A stretch of 64,000 nt of DNA from Acanthochlamys bracteata. Lineage: Eukaryota; Streptophyta; Magnoliopsida; Pandanales; Velloziaceae. Under the pieces are notes generated by a model. The model saw only the letters and a program-made list of their open reading frames with translations, did no database searches and had not been told where the DNA came from. Positions 1 to 12,085 of the stretch are shown here, piece by piece; the first letter of the stretch is position 1; every line of letters begins with the position of its first letter. Location: the NCBI GenBank assembly GCA_019914995.1, contig CM034131.1:434001-498000 (forward strand), given 5' to 3'. Position numbers and translations under genes: made by a program.

Positions 1-1400
1 GTTGCATATGAGGCTCTATCTATGAGATTAGGGGATCAGTCATTTTTCTTTGATAATAGGTAAATTTTGCCAAGTGGTATTACATGTATAGGTAACAGGT
101 AATAGGTAAATTCTATACATATCTGCCAACCGGTAACTTTAATGGCTTAATATCTTCAACAGGCCCACAAGTTTGGATGCTCTCTTTCTTGGACATGCTA
201 CATTTGTCCTGAATGCTTTACCGGTAAGCTATATTCTATACATCTTATCTTTGGAATACAGAAGGAAAAGATACTAGTTTTCCTTGGTGCATATCATCCA
301 GCAGGTATCTTTATTTCAAATTCATTCCTGTGGGTTAAAATTTGTTGGCTCAGTTATTAAATTTTGGAAAATAACAAACTATGTGCAAACATAAAAATTG
401 AGTTGTATTAATTCTTGCAAAAGTTGTATTAAAAAACAGAGTCAGAAGTTAGAATGTAGAAATGATTTCATATGACTTTGTATATAAGCTATTTACTTAA
501 TCTGATGGTTAAAAGTCACATGTGTCTCTTATATTGAAACCTAAATGTTTGTAACAATATCCATGTAAAAATGATAACTTTACCAAATTGTATATGAAAG
601 TAATACGAATGAGTAATTAAAGGTGTAAACTCATTGTGTGAAATTATCCATTTAGAACGTTGTACATTCTCAAAGCAGTTTATTTCATTGGGTTGTGCAG
701 GATACGTCTTTTCTACGAAGTAGTCTCCTGAAGTGTGATAATTTAGTCAGATATGCAGATAGTCATAAGATGGAGCTGCTGGATGCTGGTTCTTCAGCAA
801 CTTCTATACCAAGGTCTCCATTTGATGCATCGTCGTCATCATCTTCAACTCCAAGGAGAAGAACATCTTCACGTTGGAGTAAGATTATAACAAATATAAA
901 TTGTCTGTATTTCCATGTAATCTGATGTAGAATACAGTCTACTTTGTTGGTTTTTCCCAGTTAGGATTATCAATGAATTTGGCGGTTAAAAAAGAGTAAT
1001 ATCTCCAGATGCAAACTACAGGAGGAGAGTATATGTCCAAATTCATTAGATTTAACTTCACGTGGATGAGCAGTTGTATTTTGTACACACCTAATCATTT
1101 GCGAGTATTCCCTTAGTTTGCAAATCTTGTTGTTGCAAGAATGTAATCTCATGTTATTCATTTTGCTGTGCCCTTTGAAAGTGATATTGTTCTTGTCGTC
1201 GATTTTATCTTACAGGTTCCAAGCCCAAATCTAAGCCTAAGAAGGAAAAGACTGAGGAAGAGAAAACGTTTAGGAGAAGAGCCAAATACTTCCTTGCAGC
1301 ACAAGCAGTTGCAATTTTGGTCTTCCTCTCACTCATGGGAGGGACAGATGAACCCGAGTATGAAGACGGTGATGAAGAAGGAATTGGCTATGAAGAGTAG
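1..1400 (+). CDS. MTX1: Metaxin, mitochondrial outer-membrane import protein (3' part)
   Basis: The last four exons are visible: 1..59, 163..223, 701..878 and 1216..1400. They join in frame to 160 residues, and the 5' part lies left of the window. The visible protein has the end of the GST-C-like metaxin fold (AYEALS, LDALFLGH, NLVRYADS), a serine-rich linker and a lysine-rich stretch (KPKSKPKKEK). A single hydrophobic segment (YFLAAQAVAILVFLSLMGG) is followed by an acidic tail. This tail arrangement matches plant metaxin. Family knowledge: metaxins sit in the mitochondrial outer membrane, anchored near the C terminus, and help beta-barrel and precursor import with the SAM/TOM machinery. All splice sites are GT..AG. 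I am confident of the family; the symbol is by similarity. Confidence 0.86.
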
Positions 1401-2671
1401 GAACTTCAAGCTGTTGGCCTCAAACTTGTTATAGATCTTGGGTTAAAAAACCCAGAATTCACTGGGGAGAAATATTCAGGGGTGAGTGTGAGGTCTTGTT
1501 TCTCTTATTCGCTCATGCTGAAGATTTTTGTTTTTGGTAGCTGGCCTATGGGTTTTACTACATCACAATCCTGTTTTTCTTTAGTCTTGCAAATTTCTTT
1601 TGGAAAGAAATGGATGGATGTATATTAACTTGTTATAAGTGGATTATTTGATGACTGCATACCCCACTTTTTTCATGGGTTTCATTATGTAGCTCGTATG
1701 GTTAAGTTGATTTGTTTCATTCCAAGAAGGAAGTTGCAACCGTTCTGCGATATTATTACTAAAGCAAGTTACCCATGTTCCGTTCACTTGAGTTCCAATT
1801 CTTTCCCTTTGAAAGTTTATTATATGCCAACTTTTGCAATAAAATACATGCCAGCTACCTTAATTATTGGAATCTGCTTAAACATAGGCTAAGAGCCCAA
1901 GTGTTACATGTTGCCTAGTGAAAGTTGTTATGCCATGAACTACCATATGACTGCAACAATTTATAAAGAATCAGTTTGGCAATAAAATAAAATGCTTTCA
2001 CAAAAAATTTTATTTTAAAATTTTTCAAAAAATAAACTTAAGTTCTATCTATAAAACTAATAAAATTTATACATGTTATATCTTTATGACATAATTTATC
2101 TGTACTTTTCAATTAATTTTTTTTAATACTATAAAATTTATTGAAAAGCTGAAACAAAATGATAGAAATGAAAGAACTTGGCCAAAAGACTCCTTTTTAA
2201 GTCTAGTGCTGGACTGGAGCCAGGATTCCGAAAGGACCTATATAGCGAAGAATCTTGTACACATCATTACCCACAAACTAACTAATCCTGCCAACATAGA
2301 ATCTTGAGGTATACCCTCTGATTTCAAAGGCACAGCAAAATCATAAAGACAATGAGAAGTTCAATAAAATAGCAAGCCACTACCAAACTTCATAAAAAGT
2401 TGAAGGAGTTATTAAAACTTCAAAAAGGGATAGCATGCACTTAACTTCAATGTAAAATAATAAACCCATGCTAAAACTATCTTTGTTGACCATGTTTCTT
2501 ATCACAGCAACAGCAACAACAACAACAAAGCAGTCTGCTAAGTGTTACCATGATGCTGTATAAGCGTGCAGTAATCCAAAACCAAAACCCATTTACAGTA
2601 GAGACTTGCTTTGCCATTTGCCTATATGACTTAGGTGCGGGATCTACAGGTGATGAATAGGTATCCCTAAT
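1401..2671. other. Intergenic, between metaxin and FLZ 3' ends
   Basis: The two neighbouring genes converge here. The stretch holds their untranslated ends and AT-rich spacer. The open frame at 1698..1892 has no recognisable motif and looks like chance. Confidence 0.6.
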
Positions 2672-4136
2672 TTATGCAGCGGCAACAGTTCCATTGCTTG
2701 ATGAGCTCTTGGTTTCTCTTGTGGCAGGAGGAGCGTCTGCCTTCAACTTTCTCACTTGGCGCTTCTCTTTCCTCTCATCAAGGTTTATCTGCTTTTGACG
2801 ACATTCTAGACTGCAGAACGCTATTTCACCCCTGAAACAAATATCCTATGTCAATCTAAATATATCAGTTTGAAATACTGACGAAACATTTTGTCAAAAT
2901 ACTAGTCACCTTATGGGGTACATTGACATAAAGCAAACAGATGCTCAGTAACAATATTTTTTATTTGTGATTCATTTGCCAAACACTCCGTCGACAAAAT
3001 TAATGTGTCGAACAACCTGGTGCATCTATAATGCATAACTAGAAAACAAATTAAACTCCATAGTTGTACAGCAAAGTCTATTGATAACGCAACACAAACT
3101 TAAATAGCAAGAGAAGTTGCCCCTAAACAATCACCATATACCACTACATCATACACCTAATCAGGCCCCACACATGCTTAACTTGCAATGAAAATCAAAT
3201 GCATGTAACTAGTTCAAATTCTGGTTAATATCTACCCATAAATAAAACAAATTTCAAAATCAGCATATTATTATCACAGAAAATTGCATCAAATCACAAC
3301 CTCAAACAATTTAGCAGCCATACATTTAGTAATGGAATCTCCAAATATTTTTCGTTATAGTTAAGCAATACTCGATTAAGAGCATAGAAAGGAAGAAATT
3401 AATGAAGAAAATATCACACAGCAAAAAAAAACCCCTCAATAGGAAATCAAACATACCAACCAACCCAATATTGGAACAAAGAAGTAAAACAGAAGCAACT
3501 AAACACATAATTTCCCAATAATTCTCAACAAACCTATTCCTTAATTCAACCTGAAAATTAAACTCAATACAACTCCAATTCGTCGATCCGAATAGAAAAG
3601 GGAAAACTAAAAACCACCAATCAATGAAAAATTAACTTTAAGAACCGAGAAAAGCGTCACCAATCCAACTACCCAAAACTTTTATTAAAAAAATCCAACC
3701 TTTCCCAATTGGTTCAATTTTCATAAAAGAATCTCTCAACAAAATCAAACCCAGAAAAAGCAATTTACTAACAATTCGAACTACCTGAACCTTCTAAAAG
3801 AATGCTATATTTATCAGCAGAAACACCAAAATTTCCCCCAATTGGGAAACAAAAGAACACCAAATCACTCAATCAATCGAGATTAAATCCAAATTCAATG
3901 AAATTAACATACCTATAGATGAACGTGTCCTGTCCAGGCCCAAGCTTACGCTTACAAATCCCGCATTCTCTCAAAAACTGCGCCGTCTCCATCATCGCCA
4001 GCGAACTCTTTCGTCTTGCCGCCGGCAGTGTTATTTCTGCCTCCACCACCGCCGCCGATCCTTTGGGTCCTAACTCCGCAAAACTCGTCGTCCTCCTCAT
4101 TGCTTGCCCCACCCGCGGCCTCTTACCCAGCGACAT
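2672..4136 (-). CDS. FCS-Like Zinc finger (FLZ, DUF581) protein
   Basis: Two exons on the minus strand, 4136..3913 and 2831..2672, join in frame to 127 residues. The N terminus MSLGKRPRV followed by [10 protein letters not shown] is typical of short FLZ proteins. The zinc finger starts at [11 protein letters not shown] and continues across the splice into [15 protein letters not shown], giving Cys-x2-Cys, 19 residues, then Cys-x3-Cys with the family's Phe-Cys-Ser. Family knowledge: FLZ proteins bind SnRK1 kinase subunits and act as scaffolds in energy and stress signalling. The reading frame stays open upstream to 4325. I chose the Met at 4136 because the conserved family N terminus begins there; the upstream part is low-complexity and probably 5' leader. 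The intron is about 1.1 kb. Confidence 0.88.
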
Positions 4137-4457
4137 ATCTCTCTCACTTCCAAGAAAATAAAGAAATAGAGATATAGAGCGGTGAGAATAAGAAGCAGCA
4201 ACCGACGGTGACCTGAATAAGACAGAAATTTGTTGGTGGCGTTCGTCGCTGCGGGGGTGGCGGTGGCGGTGGGGAAGAACGACTGAGAGAGACCTGTGTA
4301 CTTCTATATTCTTTGAAAAAAACAAAAGATGGAGATTTAATTAGGATCAAGTTTCAACCGTTGATGTTTATAAGGATTAACCTCAGCCGTTGATTGATGT
4401 ATAAATAACGAGCATCTCAGTTTGACAGTTTAACTTTAACTTCAACTTTTTATAATT

Positions 4458-4710
4458 AGGGCATATTTTAATTGCACTAAAACCAAACTCAATTTTCTCA
4501 CTTCAAATTTTAGTTCGATCACTTCACGCGTTTTAAGTTACCACTTCAAAATTCACTTTCACCTCAAACTCTATTTTCATAAAAAATTTATTTTAAATTT
4601 TATTTTACATGTTTCAACTATCACTTTAAATTTTATTTCTATTGTATTATATTTTTTTATTAAACTTTACTTTTATAAAACTCAATTCATTTGATTGAAA
4701 CACGCTTTTA
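4458..4710. repeat. MITE-like element, copy A of a dispersed inverted-repeat family
   Basis: It begins agggcatattttaatt and ends attgaaacacgctttta. The end, read in reverse complement, resembles the start, so these are imperfect terminal inverted repeats. The interior (aaaactcaat, acttttataaaactcaat) recurs at 10141, 39413, 57892 and 61359. No open frame is present. Confidence 0.6.
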
Positions 4711-6261
4711 GAAAATATTTGAGAGCATATTTGAAGAACGCACTCCTAAAATCCCATATTTAAACTTTTTTAGTTTAAAATTATTTTCTAAAAGTTAGGA
4801 ATAGTATACATCACTTTTAAATACATACAAGTGTGGTTATACAGTATAAGGCTCTAAATTTGAACTTGACTATTGAATATGAAGTAATATGAATTAGAAA
4901 TATACTCAAAATATTTTAGCTCAAACGAATTACGAATCAATCTACATCCGATTTTTTGATTAAAAAAATAACAAAAAAATATATATATATTTTTTGAAAA
5001 TATTTTTTTATCATCTTGATCAAAAAATTAAATAAAAATTGATTCCTAATCCGATTGAGCTAAAATTGAATAAGTGATCTCAAAAGTTTTTTTTTAATTA
5101 TTTTCAGATGATTTTCTTGGATTTATTTTTACAAACTTAACGTTTTTCTCAGAAAATCGCCTTACCTTACCGTAAACGTTCAACAGAACCTGTGCAAATC
5201 TCTGGTAATCTTCCTTCATCGTGCCTTACCTTAGTAACCTTACATCACTTCAAGTTTAAAAAATAATAATAATAATAACAAAAGTAGCCTTTGGAAAATT
5301 TACCTGCTAAACTAATGAGGTTGCACGTTTGCTGAAGTGGCTACGCTTCAAATTTGCAGATCGGATGTTATTTACATTGTCATTGTGTCAAGTACACTGG
5401 TTTGAGATTTTAGTAATGCACGTTAATGACAGAGCCCGAAAATCCACTAGCGAACTGGAGAAGTTATTCTGCTTCCGGAGACTAGCACGGTTCGACATGA
5501 TCATAAAGGCACAGAGGTGTTCATACGTGCAGTGTTGTATGGAAGTGTTTGGTCTGTATATGTTTTCTTGGGTCTTTCCCACATTCCTGAGGACCATCTC
5601 TCGGTGCACTTTGCTCGTTTCCTTTATATTAAAATAGATTGAAATTTTTATTTTTTAAAATTAGTTGAAAATCAAATATAATAATTTTAAAATATAGTTT
5701 TAAATTTAATCTATATCTAAAATGTCTTAAATATCAATTCTAATAATAGAAGAAATTAAAATTCCGAACCTTTAAACAAGCCTTAAGAATAACTCAGCTT
5801 TTCCCACATTCTAGCAAGAAATAGAAGAGGCCAAGAATATTAGTTGGCCTTCTTTATGGATCATCTTGGTGAAAAATTAGAATTTTTTTAGGCAAAATTA
5901 AGCTTGGACCATACATGCAGAAGGTTCCAGAATGTGTAATCACAGCCAACAAAACCATTTAAATATTATAACAGTCTCGACGAGCAGAAATATATAATGT
6001 AGCGAGCTCTGTGTCCCATCGTGAATAAAGCATATAACAACCAACTAGTTATGACAGAGAACAGAAACAAGATGGTTTGACAATGAGAAAACAAAACAAA
6101 AACGAAGTAAAAGAAACAATTTAGTGACTTTCGATACCATAAATAAATAAAAAGTGAACCATCTAAAAATCACACAACATTGGAGAACAAGTAACTCTTT
6201 TTTAATTATTTCAGTGATGAATGAAGCGAAGCGATCATCCACAACAAATGTTGTTCGACAG
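4711..6261. other. AT-rich spacer without a supported gene
   Basis: Spacer between the 5' end of the FLZ gene and the 3' end of the 14-3-3 gene. A 102-codon open frame on the plus strand at 5329..5637 has no motif, and an overlapping antisense frame of similar quality exists, so I do not call it. A short (aat)n run lies near 5262. Confidence 0.5.
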
Positions 6262-8605
6262 CTACTGCTCCTCCCGCTTGGATGACTCCTTGATTTCATC
6301 TACACTGTCATCCTGTCAACAAAGATTGGAGTGATTACCAAACTTTATTTAAGAAATTTAACAACAAGATCTGCGTAGAAAAGTCGATATCAGTGAATGA
6401 GACATTAAGTACCAAGTACCTGCATGTCCGAAGTCCACAATGTCAGGTTATCACGGAGGAGCTGCATGATTAGAGTGCTATCCTTGTAAGACTCCTCTCC
6501 AAGGGTATCCAGCTCAGCAATTGCTTCATCGAATGCCTGATGACGCAACAAAAATTAATGATATCCCAAGAAAAAAAATCACATGCAAATAGTTGTCTTG
6601 ACCTAACAACCGATATTATCAACAAAGCAATACCCAACCACCGCATGAGGTGAACTGAATCGTCCACATGAAATGAACTGAGTTGTCCACATGGCTACAC
6701 CAATGGTCTTACAGTTCAACTGGGGCATGCATTGGTGCTGAGTGTGATAAAAATAGGGGTTCAAAGGGGGGACCCCAACAAAGTACCTAACATTTATTTA
6801 GTTATCTATTTTCTGATACAAAAGCTTCCATAAAGTAGGATGACCACAATGTCAAAAACCGAAAGAAGTATGACATTTGAGGAACTACTTAAATTCTACA
6901 ATTACTAGGAAGCAAATACACCGATTACCAAGAGCAGCTTCCTGTTTTTTAATTCAGACTCCTAACACATCATTCTATGGCGTTTTAATCTCACAATAGT
7001 ATTCAGATAAAGAACATGAAACAAAGTGGTCTACCGTTATCCATGAAATTTTAATAAGAGAATGCATCTTCAAACAGATTAGAGAATATAAACAGATTAG
7101 AAATTTAGAACGGCAAGTACTGCTAGAACAATCTAAAAAAATCAAGAGAGAACTCCAATAGATCATAAAAAGCTAGAAAGTGGAGATAAAGGACCAAGAA
7201 TTAAGTCTATACCTGTTTGGCAAGTGTGCATGCCCTGTCAGGTGAGTTCAGAATTTCATAGTAGAACACTGAAAAGTTCAATGCCAATCCCAGACGGATA
7301 GGATGAGTGGGAGCCAACTCAGCCACAGCAATGTCCTTCAATAAGACGCAAAATCAATTACAATGAACAAGTCCTACCGCATAGGCAAAATCAAATTTAT
7401 CAAAAAGGTCATACATTTTTTAATGAAGGGGCATATACAGATTATAAAAACTAAGAGCAAAAAAAGACGACAATTGCACTTCCTCGGCATAACGGAATTG
7501 TATTTGACATAGGTATCTTATGCATCAGTGGACTCTACAAATCAAATGAAAATTCAACCAGACCAACCAACAGGTACTTTCAGAGCTACATTGGACTGAC
7601 TATCCACGTTGAATAGATAGTCATACATCAATAGAGCATGATGAACCATTCTTAGTTTAAAATTTTTAAAAATAGAGCTATACATGCATTAGAAAGAACA
7701 GTTACATTAACTGCCTGAGAATGCAACTGGCAATTAAGGAAGACTAGACTAGACACAGACAGGATTGCATAGCAGGATTGCAACACAAAAAGTAAGGACC
7801 TTCTATTTCAGGAAGAGCTGTAGATCCTTTGAATCAGATTTTGTAAGGGAACCACAGAATTTGAAGGGGAAGGAATTACAGAACCAATTCTTGATACTAC
7901 AGACTAGCTCGCGGTGCGAATATATCTACAAAGCCAAAGTCCATCTCAAAAATGTAATGGACAACTCAGGAAGACTAGAGTACACAGACAGAATAGCATT
8001 CATACAGAACATCAACAGGATCCAAACGCAAGAAACGACATTGCATCCCAAAAAAGATCATCTCTAACTGGAAATAACCGAGCAAACAGCAAAAGCCAAA
8101 TTACTTGAAACTTTACCTGGGCAGATTTGTAAGCAGCAAGAGTGCTCTCGGCCGCATCCTTCCGATCTGCTCCGGTTTTGAACTCAGCGAGGTAACGGTG
8201 GTAATCTCCCTTCATCTTCAGGTAAAACACCTTTGAATCAGCTGCAGAAGCTGAAGGAATCAGATTGGAATCGAGCAGTTCCAGAATGCCCCCACATATA
8301 CTAGTCAGCTCAGTTTCGATCCGTGACCTGTAGTCACGGATGAGCGCGACATGATCAGCGTTACCGCGCCCATCTTCCTTCTGCTCGATCGAAGAAACGA
8401 TTCTCCACGACGCCCGCCGTGCTCCAATCACGTTCTTATACGCGACGGAGAGAAGGTTCCTCTCTTCAACAGTGAGCTCTTCACCCTCCGCCGCAGCGGC
8501 GGCAACTTTCTCCATGAACTCCACCATCTCTTCGTACCTCTCTGCTTGCTCCGCAAGCTTCGCCATGTACACGTTCTCTTCCCTGTTCCCCGCCATCTCT
8601 GCCAC
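6262..8605 (-). CDS. 14-3-3 protein, non-epsilon group (general regulatory factor)
   Basis: Four minus-strand exons, 8605..8117, 7335..7213, 6536..6420 and 6312..6262, give 259 residues. 14-3-3 signatures are complete: [16 protein letters not shown], the [10 protein letters not shown] helix, [12 protein letters not shown] (basic phosphopeptide-binding Lys/Arg/Tyr), [19 protein letters not shown] and [18 protein letters not shown]. The start is [20 protein letters not shown]; the Met three codons later is also possible. [12 protein letters not shown] and the few introns point to the non-epsilon group. Family knowledge: dimers bind phosphorylated client proteins in cytosol and nucleus, such as H+-ATPase and metabolic enzymes. 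The first exon is much more GC-rich than its surroundings and carries an alanine run (AAAAAEGEE) where relatives are shorter. The C-terminal tail ([14 protein letters not shown]) is the usual variable region. Confidence 0.93.
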
Positions 8606-8786
8606 TGCCCCGCAGCCTGCCGACGAATAGATTGGAGATCAAATCAATAACAGAGGTTGAAATTGAGAGAGATTACAGACAGAATTCGGGATCAGAGATC
8701 TCCTTGATCAATAAAGAGAAGAACAACAACTCGAGAACGGTGATCAAGAGCGGCGGTCGAAGGCCGGAAAGCCGCAGGTTGAATGG

Positions 8787-8794
8787 TATTTATA
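8787..8794 (-). promoter_or_regulatory. TATA box of the 14-3-3 gene
   Basis: TATAAATA on the minus strand, about 180 bases upstream of the 14-3-3 start codon, with a purine-rich leader between. Confidence 0.55.
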
Positions 8795-8805
8795 ATAGCT
8801 GACCG

Positions 8806-11800
8806 AACCATTACGTTATACCGCAGACGTAATATAAAAAGCTAGGTCATGTTACTAGGCTTATTGATATTGGATGTGTTTACAATACTAGTAGATGGTG
8901 TATGTTAGTTGAACTCCTCCGCGGATATGAAACGGTATGATGTTCTCAGAGAAAGTATCAATTATGTTGACTGTCTACGTGACGAGTTCTGAATGGCTGA
9001 AAGTGGAAGGGAAGGGCTTTATTGGGAGAACGAAAGTTCTACGGCAGCGAGGGAACAAAGGAGTTAAAAAAGAGACGAGGTTGTCTGTAGTGACATGCGC
9101 TTCGTGCGGGTAATTTTGGAACGTTGGATGTTCCTCGAGGTATTTGAAGGAACGGTTGTGGTTTTAGGTTATTTACGGTGGAAGATGATTGGTAAACAGT
9201 AACGGACCAATTGAGCGTTGTAAATAACTGTGCGTGCAGTTTAACTGAGCTTTTAGAATTGAATTGGTATTTATAAAATAATATTACGGAAATTAATATA
9301 TTTTGTTTATAAAAAATGAATTAAAGTAATATTTTTATATTTTTATAATAAAAGATAAATTAAATGTGAATTTTTATTAAAAAATAATTTTTATGCGTAA
9401 AAGAATAGACTTTAGGAGTCTAGCTGTAAGTGGGACGCACCTCAGTTCTGTGCTAATTTAAGCTGTATATGTAGGTGCATGAACAGCGAGGAATTGACGA
9501 ATAGGTTTTTGAAATTTTTAGCAACAATAATTTGAAAAAGGTTTTCATTCAATTTTTCTTCGAGAGCTCTGGAATTGCATTTTTTCAATAACGCTTTTTA
9601 TTTTTAATTTTATAGTTTTTAATTTTATAAATATTTAAAAAAATTATTTAAAATTTTTGAAAAATATAAAATTATTTATGTAATAAAATATTTTTATTAT
9701 TTTTATAAAAATAAATAAATAAAATTTATTTTTTAAAAGAATAAAAATATTTAAAATTTTAAAATAATTTTATTTTATAAGCAGTTTTAACCGTCTATTG
9801 AGCGTCTTTTCTTTTTCTGTTCTTTTATTTATAAATATTCTGGAGTATGTTGTAACATTCAATATAATAACGATCTATCTTAGTTTACGGTAACTAATAT
9901 TAATAAATAATAATGAAATTGACAATATAAATAATTTTTTATATTTTTAAATTTTATAAAATATTAGAAGATTTATAGGAGCGTATTAAACACTGCCGAA
10001 CTTTGCCAAACGCAATCCAGCGTTTGGGTTTTATTAAGGGGCCAACGGCCCACTAAACAAACTAGTTACATAAGATTAATAGACAGAGAAGCAAAAGAAA
10101 TCCTCAAATGCAACAATTTATTATCCTAAAAGTTTAAATAAGAGCGTGTTTTAAATATTCGTAATTGAGTTTTATGAAAGTAAAAAGTAAAAAGTAAAGT
10201 TTTTTGAAAAATAAAATGGAAGTGAAAGTAAAGTTCAGTATTTATATTTCAATAAATTTTAAAAATATGTTGAAAATTAAAATATATAGTTGTATTGAGA
10301 AGTGAATAAATAAGAAAGTTAAAACTGAAGTTCGTATGTGGAAGTAAAGTTCTGAATTGTTTATGTAATTAAAATATATGAACTATTTAAAACTCAAAAT
10401 CTAATCAGAAAAAGTAGAGTTACGGGCGATTAAAATATGCCCTCAACTTAGATGGACGTTATGGGAAGCGCAAGCATGTCAACAATTATATGGAGCGTTT
10501 ACTATTGTTTCTCAAAAAATTATTTTTTAACTTTCTAACTCTTCTAATAAATTTATATATTATACTAAATTTAATTAAAAATATAAAAAATATAAAAAAT
10601 TCAACAACATAAATTTTGATTTTTAATAAACATAAATCATATTTTTTAAAAAATATTTTTTATAATTACTCTCAAATAGTTTCTAAAAATAATATTGTCC
10701 CTCTTTATAAATTGCATCACTATATCAACTATGAAAAAGATATTATTGCCATATTTACATATAATAGTATTGTTTCAATCTATCCATCCATGTATTATTC
10801 TCTCTAGAACAACAACATCATACACTAGCTAGAGCTGTCAATCTTTAATTATTTTATTATACCTTATCATTACATTACTATATAAAGCCGTCTTTAGCAA
10901 TTAAATTATTCCATTAAATTAACTTGCCCATATTTCCATCAAACCTAAACTATACAAACCCTTTTCAAAAAAGAAACCACTTTCAACGTAATTCACTAAT
11001 TTCAAGGATTTAATAATACCGTGAGATTAAATAAATACATTATAGTAGTCTTACATTGCAAACTATCGACGTACTCATGACACGTAACTGTAGAAGGTAG
11101 TCTAGACTCTAGACACATGCCGCCTTTGAAATTGCTTAAGAAACGTTTTTAAAATTCGTTTCATTTACTTTTTAAATAAATTTTATATAATATTTTATAA
11201 AAATTTATTTAAAATTTAAAAAATATTTATATTATTTAAAATAAAATGAAAATATTACTTTTTATAGAAATTATTTATAAACATTTTCGAACCCTACTGC
11301 AGTAACATAACCCCACTAATAAACAACTCAACCTATAGAATTAAAATATTTATTTGCGCCGAAATCCGAATCTTATTCGTACGAATACCAGACGCACACT
11401 CGTGTCCGCGTCGGTGGTGTCCACGTTGAGATAAAAGTTTCTGGATGTTAGCGCAATTGGGGCCTACGTTTTTTGAAATAATGCCGGTAGGTTTCTGCTA
11501 CGTAGCCAGCTTCGCGATCGCAACTTGCTCGCCAAGTTGTGATGAGTTTAGCGAACGATGTACAACTTCGCCGGACCATTTTAAGTATACCTTTGGGTAA
11601 ATGGGTTTTATATTAATTCCCTGACAACTACTAGGAAAACTGGATCATTTAACTATTATTTAGTTGTCTGCAGGAACACTGAAGCACTGAATAAAACTTG
11701 GATTTTTTCCTTTTTTGAGATTTGTGATGATGCAGTGTGTAAAACGACGCTTGAGAAACGAAGTTGATGGGAATGAAAAATGGAAAAGAGAAATGAATAA

Positions 11801-11932
11801 TTGTACTGTTTCTTTACTGATTGATACACTTGGTGGTAGTCAGCTATCGCATGAAAAAGTTGACAACTTTGATCTGTTTCTCTGTTGTTATTCAAATCGA
11901 AAATCTTCCTTCTTCCCTCATGCAGAAAGGGA
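8806..11932. other. Long spacer, no supported gene; AT-rich repeats
   Basis: Divergent spacer between the 14-3-3 and SnRK2 promoters. 8900-9240 is of normal composition but has no coding signal I can support. 9240-9990, 10500-10900 and 11140-11290 are extremely AT-rich, with degenerate repeats built of tttataaa and aaaatttattttt words. The open frames at 10616..10807 and 11656..11975 show no motif. Confidence 0.5.
10141..10443. repeat. MITE-like element, copy B
   Basis: Same family as 4458..4710. It starts agagcgtgttttaaatat and ends gattaaaatatgccctc, which are imperfect inverted repeats of each other. Interior words such as gaaagtaaagttc and tgagttttatgaaagt are the reverse complement of those in copy A. 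Confidence 0.6.
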
Positions 11933-11940
11933 TATAAAAA
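11933..11940 (+). promoter_or_regulatory. TATA box of the SnRK2 gene
   Basis: TATAAAAA about 150 bases before the start codon. The interval to the ATG is a pyrimidine-rich leader, typical for a plant 5' UTR. Confidence 0.6.
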
Positions 11941-12085
11941 CCCATTCACAACACAAGCTAGCACTCTACCTTTAGTGGGTCTCGCTCTTTCTCTCTCTAT
12001 CTTCTTTAATCCACTAACATTTCTTCTCTTTCTCTGTTTCTTGAAATTTCTTGAGAAGTTAATCCTAGTGATTTGAAGGTATTAA

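Noticed and set aside
5329..5637. 102-codon plus-strand open frame
   Set aside because: No motif, no family resemblance, and an equally long antisense frame overlaps it.
7738..8010. Weak direct repeat in 14-3-3 intron 1 (ggaagactaga...cacagacag)
   Set aside because: Only short scattered matches, and no element boundaries could be drawn.
11656..11975. Two opposite open frames upstream of SnRK2
   Set aside because: They overlap the SnRK2 TATA box and leader and show no motif.
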